A stretch of DNA of 64,000 nucleotides from Haloterrigena turkmenica DSM 5511 (GCF_000025325.1 NC_013743.1:3038001-3102000); one strand, 5' to 3'. Positions 19,297-28,062 are shown, counted from the stretch's first letter. Numbers and translations are program-made. Notes: generated by a model not told the origin, from the sequence alone.

Positions 19297-20739
19297 TCAC
19301 AGATACCCCAGCTCCTCGAGCTGGGATTCCAGACCGTCCATATCCGCCTCGGAGAGTCCCTCGCGGCGCTCGAGGCCGTCGACCAGTCGACCGAGTTCCG
19401 ACTCGAGGGCCGCCGGGTCACAGTCGCCGATCAGCTCGGTCCCGGACAGCCCCTCGAAGTAGTAACAGTCGGCCGTCGCGACGCCGTGGCGTTCGCGGTC
19501 GACGGGGCCGATATCGTAGCCGTCCTCCTCGAGCGCGAGCGCGCGTCGCTTCGAGATGCCGTGGAACTCGAGCAGCGCGCTCGAGCGCGGCTCAGTGATG
19601 ACGGTGTCGCTCGAGTGGGGCTCGGTGTCGGTGGGATCGCTCGAGCACAGCGGGCGGAACGACTCGCCGCGACGGTGGGCCGACTCGATACCGGCGAGGT
19701 CGAGCACCGTCGCGTAGACGTCCAGCAGGTTCACGAGGGCGTCCCGCGTTGGCCGCTCCGCGCTGCCTGCGTTGGGGGTTCGGTCGTCGGCGTTCGGTCC
19801 GGGCGCGGAGACGACGAGCGGGACTTTCGTCACGGGCGGATGGAGGCCGCCGCCGTGTTGCCACGCGCCGTACTCGCCGAGCGCTTCGCCGTGGTCGGCG
19901 AGGGTCACGACGTAGTCGAACTCCGCGGCGAGCTCCCCGTAGATGTCGCGGTAGATGTCCGACAGGTACCGTACGGCGTCGTCGTACGCGGTCCTGATCC
20001 GCTCCGGATCGGCCGAGGGCTCCCCGAGCGTGGCCTTCACGCTGTCGAAGTGGGGCGACTCCTCGTCCGGATAGGTCTTGTACTCGTCGGGCGGGTCGTA
20101 CGGCAGGTGCGCCTCCATCAGATTCGCGAAGAGGAACTCGCTGTCCTGGGTCCACGAACGCTTCTGGACGTACTCCAGAAACTCCGACGCGCCGTCGTCG
20201 GGGTGGCGCCCCTTGAGGCCCATGTCTCGGAGCTTCATCAGGGCGCCCTGTTTCAGCGACTGGGTCGTATCGCAGTCGCCGTCGACGCAGCGCCAGAGCG
20301 CTCGGAGGTACCGTTCGGGGCCGTCGGCCCGGTGTTCGGCGATGAACTCGTCCCAGTCGAAGACGTCCTCGCCGAGGCCGCTGAGCCGCCAGCCGCCGTC
20401 GAACTCGTCGAACCCGTGGTGCCAGCCTAGCTGCTCCGAGATGTTGACGTTACAGCTGAACGCCCGCGTCCGGTAGCCGCGGTCCCGGAGGAGTTCGGGG
20501 AGGCGAGTCGTGTCCCGGTCGAAATCCTGGGATTTGATCGTCACGCCGGCCTCGCTCGCGTACCGGCCGGTGAACAGCGAGGCGTGGGCCGGGGCCGTCC
20601 AGTGGCTCGTGCTCCACGCGTTCGTGAACTGCACGCCCGGTAGCCAGTCGAAGTGCTCGTCGAAGGAATCCGCCCGCAGGGTGTCGAGCACGACGAGGGC
20701 GATGGATGGCTCGTCTCCCATGGTCGCGTGTCCGTTCAT
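19297..20739 (-). CDS. Sulfatase-like alkaline phosphatase superfamily enzyme
   Basis: This 480-residue protein has the superfamily metal sites: VVLDTLRAD near the N-terminus and LADHGEALGEYG in the second half. The nucleophile region reads HWTAPAHASLFTG, with Thr in place of the Cys or Ser of the sulfatase CxPxR signature and no Arg. Phosphate-ester chemistry is therefore as likely as sulfate-ester hydrolysis. No signal peptide or membrane helix is seen. The C-terminus ends ELGYL, as in neighbouring superfamily members. It is upstream of the flippase. A second ATG lies at 20721. Confidence 0.82.
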   Translation of the reverse strand: MNGHATMGDEPSIALVVLDTLRADSFDEHFDWLPGVQFTNAWSTSHWTAPAHASLFTGRYASEAGVTIKSQDFDRDTTRLPELLRDRGYRTRAFSCNVNISEQLGWHHGFDEFDGGWRLSGLGEDVFDWDEFIAEHRADGPERYLRALWRCVDGDCDTTQSLKQGALMKLRDMGLKGRHPDDGASEFLEYVQKRSWTQDSEFLFANLMEAHLPYDPPDEYKTYPDEESPHFDSVKATLGEPSADPERIRTAYDDAVRYLSDIYRDIYGELAAEFDYVVTLADHGEALGEYGAWQHGGGLHPPVTKVPLVVSAPGPNADDRTPNAGSAERPTRDALVNLLDVYATVLDLAGIESAHRRGESFRPLCSSDPTDTEPHSSDTVITEPRSSALLEFHGISKRRALALEEDGYDIGPVDRERHGVATADCYYFEGLSGTELIGDCDPAALESELGRLVDGLERREGLSEADMDGLESQLEELGYL

Positions 20740-20841
20740 CCTACCAGCCCTCCGCCAAAGAACCTAGCCCCGGCAATGGAACCGGCTGCGGGAGCACTGG
20801 TCGCCGTCGCTCTCCGGTCGGCAACGCGGTCAGGCTCATGC

Positions 20842-21852
20842 TCACAGGACCGTCGTGACCCCTTCCTCGAGGGCCTCGACCTGTTCGTCCTTCTCCCGCT
20901 CGAGTTCGTCCATGTCGAACCGGACCGGCTCGCTCGTGACGTCGCCGTCGATCGGGACTCGATCGAAGAGGTTCGCCCGCGGCGTGTCGAAGTAGAACTG
21001 CGCCCGGTTGCCGTAGGTCAGGGCGGGCAGACAGGCGTGGATCCGGTCCGATCGCACCACGTCCGCGTTGGCGTAGAGGAAGAGGTAGTCGGTCACCATG
21101 TCGGAGACGAAGACGTTCTCCGCCTCGAACAGCGGCGTCTCGAGGCCGAGCAGTTCCCGCGCCCGCTCGCCGACCGGGAAGTGGTACGGTTCGTCGAAGG
21201 GCGCGTGATCGGGCCTGATGATCGTCGACGACGCGCCGTCGATATCGGGCTCCTCGCCCTTGTCGAACGTGTGGACGTCGAACTCCCGATTCGCCTCCGG
21301 CGGCTGGTGAGCGTCGCCCAGGAACAGCGAGCAGTCGATGCCGTCGTACAGGTACTCGACGAGGTCGCCGTACTCCTCGTAGGCGGTTCGATCCCGCGTA
21401 AGCAAGACCTCGATGTCGAGTGCGTCGAAGACGGCCTCGACGTCCTCGCGCTCGACCTCGTCGTACTCCTCGCCGCCCCCGCCGACGATAACGATCGGAA
21501 TATCTCGCTCCCTGAGTCGAGTGAGCGTGTCGAAGTACTTCCGGAACGTCGGCCGGGAGAGCACACAGCCCGGCAGGACCGCCAGATCGGCGTCGATCAG
21601 TTCGCTGATGTTTACCGTGTTCTGCCGAATTCGGTGGGTCGGCGACTCGTAGTCCGCCCCGTGGCCCGCCATCCGTTCGAACTTTCGGGTCCCGCGCCAC
21701 AGCGCCGCGGTGTCCGCCGCGTGGTTTGGATAGCCGCCCGTCTCGACGATCTCGGCGTCGGGAAACGCCCGCTCGAGCATCGCCTTCGCCCCGTAGTCGA
21801 TGAATCCGTTCCCGATGTTCGTCGTCCACGTCCGCAAAAGCAGGATTCTCAT
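20842..21852 (-). CDS. Polysaccharide pyruvyl transferase family protein
   Basis: This GT-B-like protein of 336 residues belongs to the family that adds ketal pyruvate to sugars from phosphoenolpyruvate. The N-terminal LLLRTWTTNIGNGFIDYGAKAML resembles the family's GxxNxGD start, and VIVGGGGEEYDE and SDRIHACLPALTYGN are its usual middle and C-terminal motifs. A pyruvylated sugar would add negative charge to a surface glycan. The start at 21852 is preferred to a GTG five codons upstream. It is 102 bases upstream of the sulfatase-like gene. Confidence 0.85.
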   Translation of the reverse strand: MRILLLRTWTTNIGNGFIDYGAKAMLERAFPDAEIVETGGYPNHAADTAALWRGTRKFERMAGHGADYESPTHRIRQNTVNISELIDADLAVLPGCVLSRPTFRKYFDTLTRLRERDIPIVIVGGGGEEYDEVEREDVEAVFDALDIEVLLTRDRTAYEEYGDLVEYLYDGIDCSLFLGDAHQPPEANREFDVHTFDKGEEPDIDGASSTIIRPDHAPFDEPYHFPVGERARELLGLETPLFEAENVFVSDMVTDYLFLYANADVVRSDRIHACLPALTYGNRAQFYFDTPRANLFDRVPIDGDVTSEPVRFDMDELEREKDEQVEALEEGVTTVL

Positions 21853-22108
21853 TGCGCTCGTCTCCACCGGAACGGGCCATAATTATGGGGAGGCTACGGC
21901 CAGACAACAGTCCAATTCGGTACCGGATGGCGGATTGTAGATGCCGATCTCGAGTCGAGTTGCATCAAGTGGAACGATCCACGAGTGATTTCACGCGGTA
22001 ATCCGTCGCTGGCGGTTCCGTACTGGGCCACGCGACGAGTGTCAGCTAGTCGTCTCGAGACAGGAACGAATACCAAGCCTTAATCGTGACCAGCAGAGAG
22101 TGGAGGAC

Positions 22109-22183
22109 AGCGGGATGGGATAGCCAGGAGATTCCGGCGGGCTCATAACCCGCAGACCGGTAGTTCAAATCTACCTCCCGCTA
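22109..22183 (+). tRNA. Initiator tRNA-Met (CAT)
   Basis: The 75-base gene folds as a cloverleaf with acceptor stem agcggga/tcccgct and discriminator A. The anticodon CAT is at 22144-22146. Two features mark it as the initiator: the A1-U72 end pair and three consecutive G-C pairs (ggg/ccc) in the anticodon stem. There is no intron, and CCA is not encoded. A TTAAT box lies about 27 bases upstream. The 3' end is duplicated 115 bases downstream. Confidence 0.95.
22160..22180 (+). repeat. Attachment-site-like repeat, copy 1 (inside the tRNA)
   Basis: These 21 bases cover the T-arm and acceptor 3' half of tRNA-iMet. An exact second copy lies at 22275-22295. tRNA 3' ends are classic targets of tyrosine-recombinase integrases. 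Confidence 0.65.
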
Positions 22184-22221
22184 TACTTCTGCCGCGAGCA
22201 AATTCGCGAGCGGCAGGTATA
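22182..22221 (+). other. Stem-loop directly after the tRNA
   Basis: The arms tatac..ctgccgc and gcggcag..gtata pair across a 14-base loop, with a two-base bulge on one side. It could be a processing or termination structure of the tRNA transcript, or part of a recombination-site scar. Confidence 0.45.
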
Positions 22222-22274
22222 GCACGGTGGTCGTTTGAACCAGAGCAGCGCTCGAGCGGAGTGAGGGCGACGGC

Positions 22275-22295
22275 GTAGTTCAAATCTACCTCCCG
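22275..22295 (+). repeat. Attachment-site-like repeat, copy 2 (orphan tRNA 3' end)
   Basis: This is an exact 21-base copy of the tRNA-iMet 3' end, with no 5' half of a tRNA before it. It has the appearance of the distal attachment site left by an integrated element that has been deleted or excised. Confidence 0.65.
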
Positions 22296-22470
22296 TTGCC
22301 AGTCGATATCCCTCCTTCCTTGCAGGCGGTCTCCATTCGGTTCCCGCGATCAGTTCAGGGAAAACACTGACCGGAGCTGCTACCCGGATTTCTGAACATT
22401 GTCACAATCGACGTACAAGACGGAGAACGAGTTCGGTCTAAGGTATCGTGGATCTCACTGTCGATCGTCG

Positions 22471-22854
22471 TCAGTCGGTGACGTTACATCCCAAATCTTC
22501 GAGCCGCAGGACAGCAGCATCAAGCTCGTCTTCCTTGACAAACACGTGATCGGTTGAGTACGTAGAGATGACGAACACCGAAACATCTACTTCGGCAAGG
22601 GCTGATGCAACCGCCGCCAGAAAGCCAACGAGTTCAAACGGGAGATCCATCTCGAATGTCAGTCGCTTCCACCCGGACTCAATCTCACTGGCATCGACCG
22701 TATTGACATCATCCTGCTCGACGACCACCGTGGTCTCCGTCTCGTCTTGGATGGTCGCAAATGCACCGGGATGATTGTGATCGGTCCGGCAGACTGCATA
22801 TGTGTCGTCCGATACGCTGACTGTCCCGTTCTGGAGAAAATCGGTCGGGTCCAT
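22471..22854 (-). CDS. ACT domain protein
   Basis: This 127-residue acidic protein has an ACT-like second half: the fold's second strand-helix unit is visible in LTFEMDLPFELVGFLAAVASALAEVDVSVFVISTYSTDHVFV, with the usual 'regulatory domain' hydrophobic pattern. Such small ACT proteins often bind amino acids. The ATG at 22854 (MDPTDFLQNG) fits; a longer reading frame extends upstream to 22932. No amino-acid gene is adjacent. It sits alone between the tRNA and the glycan genes, in DNA of lower G+C. Confidence 0.7.
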   Translation of the reverse strand: MDPTDFLQNGTVSVSDDTYAVCRTDHNHPGAFATIQDETETTVVVEQDDVNTVDASEIESGWKRLTFEMDLPFELVGFLAAVASALAEVDVSVFVISTYSTDHVFVKEDELDAAVLRLEDLGCNVTD

Positions 22855-23449
22855 ACGGACAGGGACTATACAATGGCGTAAAAAGTGTGTCATGAGCAAT
22901 GCGAGTGCTGCATCCGAAACTGTAGGTAACAAATCGAGCGCTCAGATTCATGTTCTGGCCGGCTACTGTTACGTCTCGAGGCGACCACGAACTCCTGCTC
23001 CTGTTCAGAAATCCCGGACTCGGAGTCGTAACTCTCTGAAACCGGTGCCAGAGGTTGAATACGACCATTCCGTCTGCAAACGGGTGCAGCTGCTACGCAG
23101 ACGTGGAAAGAAGCTAGGAAGCGGTACCATGAAAACGCGACGAGGAGCAGTTTGCTATCGTGACAGCAGGGGATCGCCACACCCTCCCCAGCCGATTTCT
23201 GCTCACGGGCGCTACGCACCCGTTCGCATGGTTCGCGGAACCGTCGGTTCCGCGCTAACGCTCCCTGTGGTCGCTCATCCCTCGCGCAGTATCAACGGCT
23301 GCCCTCGCTAGCGCTCGGTCAGCCGTCAGCGCGCGCCACCGTCGCTCATAGTAGTCGGTTCGAGGAGAGACAGACTCGGCCATACTGCGTACGTACTTCG
23401 TTGATCGCACGAATCGCGACAACGACCGCCGATAGGTTCGATGTAGCGA
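22855..23449. other. Gene-poor gap with dispersed repeat copy B
   Basis: No convincing gene is seen in these 595 bases; the reading frames present lack haloarchaeal composition. The left half is less G+C-rich than its surroundings. The right half is taken up by the repeat at 23176-23341. Confidence 0.55.
23176..23341. repeat. Dispersed intergenic repeat, copy B
   Basis: This shares three ordered blocks with 14728-14838. Between them lie different palindromes: cgcggaacc-gtc-ggttccgcg (9-base arms) and acggct...agccgt. Conserved ends with variable stems suggest a structured repeat family and not a decayed gene. Confidence 0.65.
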
Positions 23450-24367
23450 TCAGTCGAGATAGCCGAGTTCGCGCAGGCGCTCGGTCGGCATGTCGATTCC
23501 CTCGTCGTCATCGGACGCGCTCGCGCCGGACGCCGCCGCGCGCTCCTCGACCCATCGGCGCACGTCGTAGACCGATTTCGGATACGTGTCCGCCGTGGAA
23601 CTCGCGTACGCGCGCCAGGAGTGGCTCGCCGGCTTCTCGCCGGCGTCGGGCGGGTAGAACTCGGTTCGCATGCCGTGGTCGCTGACGACGAGGAGTTCGT
23701 CGTCCTCGCCGAGGGCGGCGACGATCTCTTGGACGTACTCGCCGACGCGTTCGTAGGCGCGGCCCAGTGCGGCCTCGTCGTCGGCGTAGGCGTGGCCCGC
23801 CGCGTCCAGCGTGTGAACGTGGACGCCGGCGATCGAGACCGGATGTGCGAGCATCTCGCGGGCCCAGCCGAACTGTTGGGCACAGAGCCCGAACAGCTCG
23901 CGTTCGAATTCGCTGCGTGGCATTCCCTCCGCGACGGCGTTCATCAGGTCCCAGGCCCGCTGGAGGGGCTTGCCGTCGTGGACGCCCGGCCAGTTGTGGA
24001 CGACCGCGTCGTCGGCGTCGAACATCGACTCGCGGTCCGTCTCGCCGATGCGCTCGCGCGTGCCGGTTCGGGACCGCACGAGTTTGCCGAGCGTCCCCCG
24101 CGTCGACTCGTCGAGGTGGCCGGTGACCGTCGAGGCGAGATCGAGTGCGGGGTTTTGCCACTCGCTCGTGCCGCCACCGGTGATCCCGTGTTCGGCGGGC
24201 TCGAGCCCGGTCGCGACGGTCGCCCAGACCTCCGGCGTGTACGGGACGTCCTGGGTGTTCGCGAACGTCTCGATCTCGCCGCCCGACTCGAGACGAAACG
24301 CGTCGAGATCGAAGTGGTTGATCAGTCCGGCATCGAGCGCGTCGAGCGCCAGTACGACGACCGTCAT
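23450..24367 (-). CDS. Type I phosphodiesterase/nucleotide pyrophosphatase family protein
   Basis: This alkaline-phosphatase-superfamily protein of 305 residues has VVVLALDALDAG (metal Asp) at the N-terminus, the nucleophile region YTPEVWATVATG (Thr) and VVSDHGM for the second metal site. It resembles the NPP branch, which cleaves phosphodiesters such as nucleotide-sugars or lipid-linked pyrophosphates. It has no signal peptide. Its start overlaps the preceding sulfatase-like gene by four bases (ATGA). The C-terminus ends LRELGYLD. The substrate is unknown; a role in glycan or nucleotide-sugar turnover is inferred from context. Confidence 0.8.
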   Translation of the reverse strand: MTVVVLALDALDAGLINHFDLDAFRLESGGEIETFANTQDVPYTPEVWATVATGLEPAEHGITGGGTSEWQNPALDLASTVTGHLDESTRGTLGKLVRSRTGTRERIGETDRESMFDADDAVVHNWPGVHDGKPLQRAWDLMNAVAEGMPRSEFERELFGLCAQQFGWAREMLAHPVSIAGVHVHTLDAAGHAYADDEAALGRAYERVGEYVQEIVAALGEDDELLVVSDHGMRTEFYPPDAGEKPASHSWRAYASSTADTYPKSVYDVRRWVEERAAASGASASDDDEGIDMPTERLRELGYLD

Positions 24368-25473
24368 GCGTAGCCCAGATCCTCCAGGTCTTCCTGCAGC
24401 GCCTCTTCCTTGACGACGTAGGCGGGATCGAACCGATCGAGTTCGCGCTCGAGATCGGGGTCGTCGACCGGTTCGCCGTCCTCGAGCCGATACACGCCGT
24501 CTTCGGTCGCGATGCGGTCGGCGGTCATCGCTGCCTTTCGGTCTCCGTAGGCCGCGAACGCGGTGTCGCGATCGAGCGTCCCCTGACGGTGTTCGGCGCC
24601 GGTCAGGATCGTCGGCACGTCGATCAGGGAGACGACCTCGCCGACGTCGGGGGCGTTTCGCGTCCCGAACGGGACGTTCAGCAGTTCGGGGCGCATCTCG
24701 CCGGGGTGGCCCCACAGTCCGTCCTCGCCGAGTAACTCGCCGTGGTCGCCACAGAAGACGACCCGCGTCTCGTCGGGGATCGCGTTCCAGAGGGCCTCGA
24801 GGGCCGCGTCGAGTTCGGCGATCTCCTGTCGGTAGAGGTCCCGTACGAGGGCTTCGTCCTCCTCGGAGCCCCGATCCGAGAGGACGCGGCGGGTGACCCG
24901 CTGGGCCGTCGCGCGGTCGATGTTCGCACCGTCGGGGTCGTACGGGTGGTGGGGCTCCATGAAGTGCAGCCAGCCGAACCACTCCTCGCGGTCGTCGACC
25001 TCGCGCAGAAATTGGTCTACGACAGCGTCCGCGGGTCTGAACGACTTCTCGGTCTCCTCGACGTAGCTCCGAAGCTGCTGGTAGCGGTTGTAGCCCCAGC
25101 TGGCGACCTTGTAGGGAAGCGAGCCGCGCTCGAGCAAGATCGCACCCTTGTCCTTCAGCGACTCGCCGCCGCCCTTCGGCGACGTGAACGAGTCGAACCC
25201 GGCCGCGTAGCCGTACTCCTGAGAGAGCAGGTGGTTCGTCGTGATCCCGACGCTGGGAGCGTCGAACTCGTGGGCGACGCTGGCCGCTTCCTCGAGGCCG
25301 TTGCCGGCCGGATACTCCCCGCCGATGATCGCCGGGAAGCTGCCGGGCGTTGCGGTGCTCGTGGCGAACGCGGCGTCGTGGGTGTCGTCCAGAAACGCCA
25401 GGGTCTCCGGCATGTACTGGACGTGATCGGTTCTGAGCGAATCGACCGTAACTAGCAGGGTAGTGTCCGTCAT
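24364..25473 (-). CDS. Sulfatase-like alkaline phosphatase superfamily enzyme
   Basis: This 369-residue protein has TLLVTVDSLRTDHV at the N-terminus and VVFCGDHGELLGEDGLWGH for the metal site. The nucleophile segment reads TSTATPGSFPAIIGG, so the CxPxR sulfatase signature is absent. No export signal is seen. The start at 25473 is chosen because the catalytic domain begins there; an open frame continues upstream to 25842 inside the neighbouring gene. It shares an ATGA overlap with the phosphodiesterase gene downstream and lies 46 bases after another family member. It ends LEDLGYA. Confidence 0.8.
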   Translation of the reverse strand: MTDTTLLVTVDSLRTDHVQYMPETLAFLDDTHDAAFATSTATPGSFPAIIGGEYPAGNGLEEAASVAHEFDAPSVGITTNHLLSQEYGYAAGFDSFTSPKGGGESLKDKGAILLERGSLPYKVASWGYNRYQQLRSYVEETEKSFRPADAVVDQFLREVDDREEWFGWLHFMEPHHPYDPDGANIDRATAQRVTRRVLSDRGSEEDEALVRDLYRQEIAELDAALEALWNAIPDETRVVFCGDHGELLGEDGLWGHPGEMRPELLNVPFGTRNAPDVGEVVSLIDVPTILTGAEHRQGTLDRDTAFAAYGDRKAAMTADRIATEDGVYRLEDGEPVDDPDLERELDRFDPAYVVKEEALQEDLEDLGYA

Positions 25474-25519
25474 GTGCTTGGTTCGTAACCTCCGTTCGAA
25501 GCGCGACGCGACCTCGCGC

Positions 25520-26974
25520 TCATAGGTATCCCAGATCCTCCAGCCGGGCGCGACTCGCCGCGTCGACCTCCTCGGCGTGGTCCCGGCCGTCGCGCTCTTC
25601 GTCGGTGATCCAGTCGCCGAAGGCGGACTCGAAGAGCCCGTCCGGCACCGTCTCGTCGGGCAGTTCGACCTGTTTCGACGGCGGTCCGGAGACGTCGTAG
25701 ACGGCCTCGTCGCCGAGCTGATCGCGGTAGTACTTCCGGTCGTCCTCGTAGACGACCCGCTGGCCGCGGTCCCAGTACGATTCGTCCCCGCCCTCCGGGA
25801 TGCCGGAGCCGGAGCCGACGATCTCGGCGCGAGCACGCTCACGCTCGAGGGCGAACGGATCGAACGGCTCCTCGCCCGCGAGCGACCGGACCGCGTCGCC
25901 GAGGTCGGCGTGGGAGGCGAGCCCGTCGACGTCGACGGGACGGGTAGTATCGTCGACCGCGAGCTCGAGGGCGCTGTCGTCGGTGGCCACGATGTCGAAC
26001 GGGACGTGTAACAGCCCTTCCGAGAGGCTGCTCATGTGGTTCATGAGGTAACCGTCGGACTCGTAGCCGAGGTTCTCGCCGTGGTCGGCCGTCACGATCA
26101 GAATCGACTCGCGGTCGTCCTCGCGGGCTAACGCGTCCAGGAGGTCGGTAACGACCCGGTCGAGGTAGTCGACCGTCGCGGCGTAGAGCCGGCGGACGCG
26201 CTCGATGTCCGATTCGTACGCACCGAGTCCGTCCACGACGTTGACGTCCGAGTCGCGAAACGAACTCGAGTGGAAGTCCGCGGAGACGCCGTGGATCGAG
26301 TCATCGAGCCCGCGGAAGGCGGTGTGGGGGCCGTGGGCGTCCATAACGTTAGCGAAGGCGACGACCGGCCCGTCGGGCTCGGCGACCTCGCGCTCGAGGG
26401 TGCGGGCGATCGCTCGCCCCCCGAAGTCGGTCGGCTTCTCGATCGGCAGCTTCCGGCTCACGTCGTCCAGTTTGAGCAGGACGCCGTTGGCCAGCGAGCG
26501 CAGCGGGTGGTCGTGCTCGAGGGCCTCGCGCACGAAATCGGCGTACGCTTCCACGCCCTCGGCCGACCGATCGGAGATGTGTTCTTGAACGTCCATCCCC
26601 TCCGGGAGTCTGCGGCTCGGCGAGATGGGAACCGTCCGATCGAAGAAGCGGTCGAACCCGAAGACGGGGCTGGCGTAGATGTTCGACGTGACGCAGACCG
26701 ACTCGTACCCCTGCCCCTCGAGGGGCGCGATCCAGGTGTCCTCGGGGTCGATCGGGTCGAACCGCCGCTGGTGGGCGTGGACACCCGTTTCCGACGGGAC
26801 GGTGCCCGTCAGCATCCCGGCGTGGCTCGGAACGCTCCAGCCGCCGAGCGCCCGCATCCCCTCGAAACGGACGGCCGCCCGCTCCCGGAGGCGGGTCGCG
26901 AATCGGTCGTAGACGTCCTTCCTGACGGTGTCGAGACAGAGGACGACGATATTCGGTCGACGATTTTCGGTCAT
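25520..26974 (-). CDS. Sulfatase-like alkaline phosphatase superfamily enzyme
   Basis: This 484-residue protein has IVVLCLDTVRKDVYD at the N-terminus, nucleophile region GGWSVPSHAGMLTG (Ser at the catalytic position, no Arg two residues after the Pro) and IVTADHGENLGYE for the second metal site. A Ser-type sulfatase needs a maturation enzyme, and none is seen here; phosphoester chemistry is the alternative. It overlaps the upstream glycosyltransferase by four bases (ATGA), which ties it to glycan assembly. It ends LEDLGYL like its relatives in the cluster. Confidence 0.82.
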   Translation of the reverse strand: MTENRRPNIVVLCLDTVRKDVYDRFATRLRERAAVRFEGMRALGGWSVPSHAGMLTGTVPSETGVHAHQRRFDPIDPEDTWIAPLEGQGYESVCVTSNIYASPVFGFDRFFDRTVPISPSRRLPEGMDVQEHISDRSAEGVEAYADFVREALEHDHPLRSLANGVLLKLDDVSRKLPIEKPTDFGGRAIARTLEREVAEPDGPVVAFANVMDAHGPHTAFRGLDDSIHGVSADFHSSSFRDSDVNVVDGLGAYESDIERVRRLYAATVDYLDRVVTDLLDALAREDDRESILIVTADHGENLGYESDGYLMNHMSSLSEGLLHVPFDIVATDDSALELAVDDTTRPVDVDGLASHADLGDAVRSLAGEEPFDPFALERERARAEIVGSGSGIPEGGDESYWDRGQRVVYEDDRKYYRDQLGDEAVYDVSGPPSKQVELPDETVPDGLFESAFGDWITDEERDGRDHAEEVDAASRARLEDLGYL

Positions 26975-28062
26975 GCGAACTCCTCGAGTGCGGCGCTGAA
27001 GCGTTCGCCCTGATTCGATTCGGTCAGATCGGCGACGAGGTCGCGCTGCTCGCTCGCGGTCGCCTCCCGTTCGGCCGGCGACCGCTCGAAGACGTCCTGC
27101 AGCCCCTCGAGCAGTCCCTCTTCGGTCGGTGGAACGACCTGTCGGGCGGGCAGGAGCTCCCGGACGCCGGTCGCCTCGGTGACCAGCGTCGGCGTGCCCG
27201 AGAGGATCCCCTCGAGTGCGGCGACGGGGAACGCGTCGCCCCGGGAAGACTGGACGTAGACGCTCGCGCGGCCGAACCAGTCGGCGAAGGTATCGAGGTC
27301 GACGAAGCCGGGCGCGAGGACGTGGGATCTGTCCGCGTACCCTTCCGCCTCGTGTCCCTCGCCGAGGACGACCAGTCGCACGTCGGCGTCGACGGCGCGG
27401 GCGAATCGTCCGACCGCTCGAGCCAGTCGATCGTAGCCGTTGGCCGGTTTGGCTTCGCCGGCCGAGAGGATCGTGAACGGGTCCTGTGGCGAATTCGGCG
27501 AGAGCGACGCGAGCCGTTCGTACTTCGCGTCGCTGATCGGCGGCCGGACGTAAGCGACCGGGTGATCGCCGAGGTACGGTCGCGCCCAGTCGTAGACGTC
27601 CCTGCCGACCGCGATCACGCCGTCCAGCAGCCGCCTCGAGAGCGGCTCGAGGCCCCGCCAGAGGTAGCGTGTCGGCCGCTCGGAGAGGGTGTAAAAGGTC
27701 TCGTCCGCGGCGAGGTAGACGAGCGTCGTTTCCGGGTGGCGCAGTTTGTACACGAGCCCGGTCTGGAGCGGCGCACTTCCCTCCGCGATGACGGTGTCGT
27801 ACGCGGGGAGCGTCGCGGCGGTCCGAACCCGGTCGACGATCCGCTCGGTGTTGCCGTCCGATTCGGACGGACGAGCGCCGGTCTCGAAGTGGCGTCGATC
27901 GGCGCCGACGGCGTCGGCGAACACTCGGTGTGCGGGGTGGGCGTCGCTGTTCTGGTAGAGGAGACAGCGATCGCCGGGTTTCGATCCCCGAGACCGTGCG
28001 GAGTCGGCGTCCGTCCGTTCCCTCGAGTCACCCCGATCGCGAGCGGTCGCGCTCGCCGTCAC
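26971..28062 (-). CDS. GT-B (family 4-like) glycosyltransferase
   Basis: This 363-residue enzyme has a GT-B layout: an N-terminal acceptor domain after about 30 disordered polar residues, then the donor domain with FTILSAGEAKPANGYDRL, VVLGEGHEAEGY and SSRGDAFPVAALEGILSGTPTLVTEATGV. The usual EX7E Glu pair appears with an Asp at the first position (GDAFPVAALEG). It overlaps its neighbours on both sides by four bases. The sugar it adds cannot be told from sequence. Confidence 0.87.
   Translation of the reverse strand: MTASATARDRGDSRERTDADSARSRGSKPGDRCLLYQNSDAHPAHRVFADAVGADRRHFETGARPSESDGNTERIVDRVRTAATLPAYDTVIAEGSAPLQTGLVYKLRHPETTLVYLAADETFYTLSERPTRYLWRGLEPLSRRLLDGVIAVGRDVYDWARPYLGDHPVAYVRPPISDAKYERLASLSPNSPQDPFTILSAGEAKPANGYDRLARAVGRFARAVDADVRLVVLGEGHEAEGYADRSHVLAPGFVDLDTFADWFGRASVYVQSSRGDAFPVAALEGILSGTPTLVTEATGVRELLPARQVVPPTEEGLLEGLQDVFERSPAEREATASEQRDLVADLTESNQGERFSAALEEFA

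Noticed and set aside
17958-19598. 546-codon frame opposite the flippase
   Set aside because: It is Arg/Asp/Glu-rich low-complexity translation of the reverse complement of a clear membrane protein gene.
22275-22295. A second tRNA gene
   Set aside because: Only the T-arm and acceptor 3' part are present. No matching acceptor 5' strand, D-arm or anticodon arm precedes it.
22802-23311. A 169-codon frame beside the ACT gene
   Set aside because: It runs into the dispersed repeat and is basic and Arg/Ser/Pro-rich, so it is not a plausible haloarchaeal protein.
24364-25842. N-terminal extension of the sulfatase-like gene to 492 residues
   Set aside because: The extra 123 residues are Arg/Thr/Ser-rich and overlap the 3' part of the neighbouring gene in another frame. 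The conserved domain begins at 25473.
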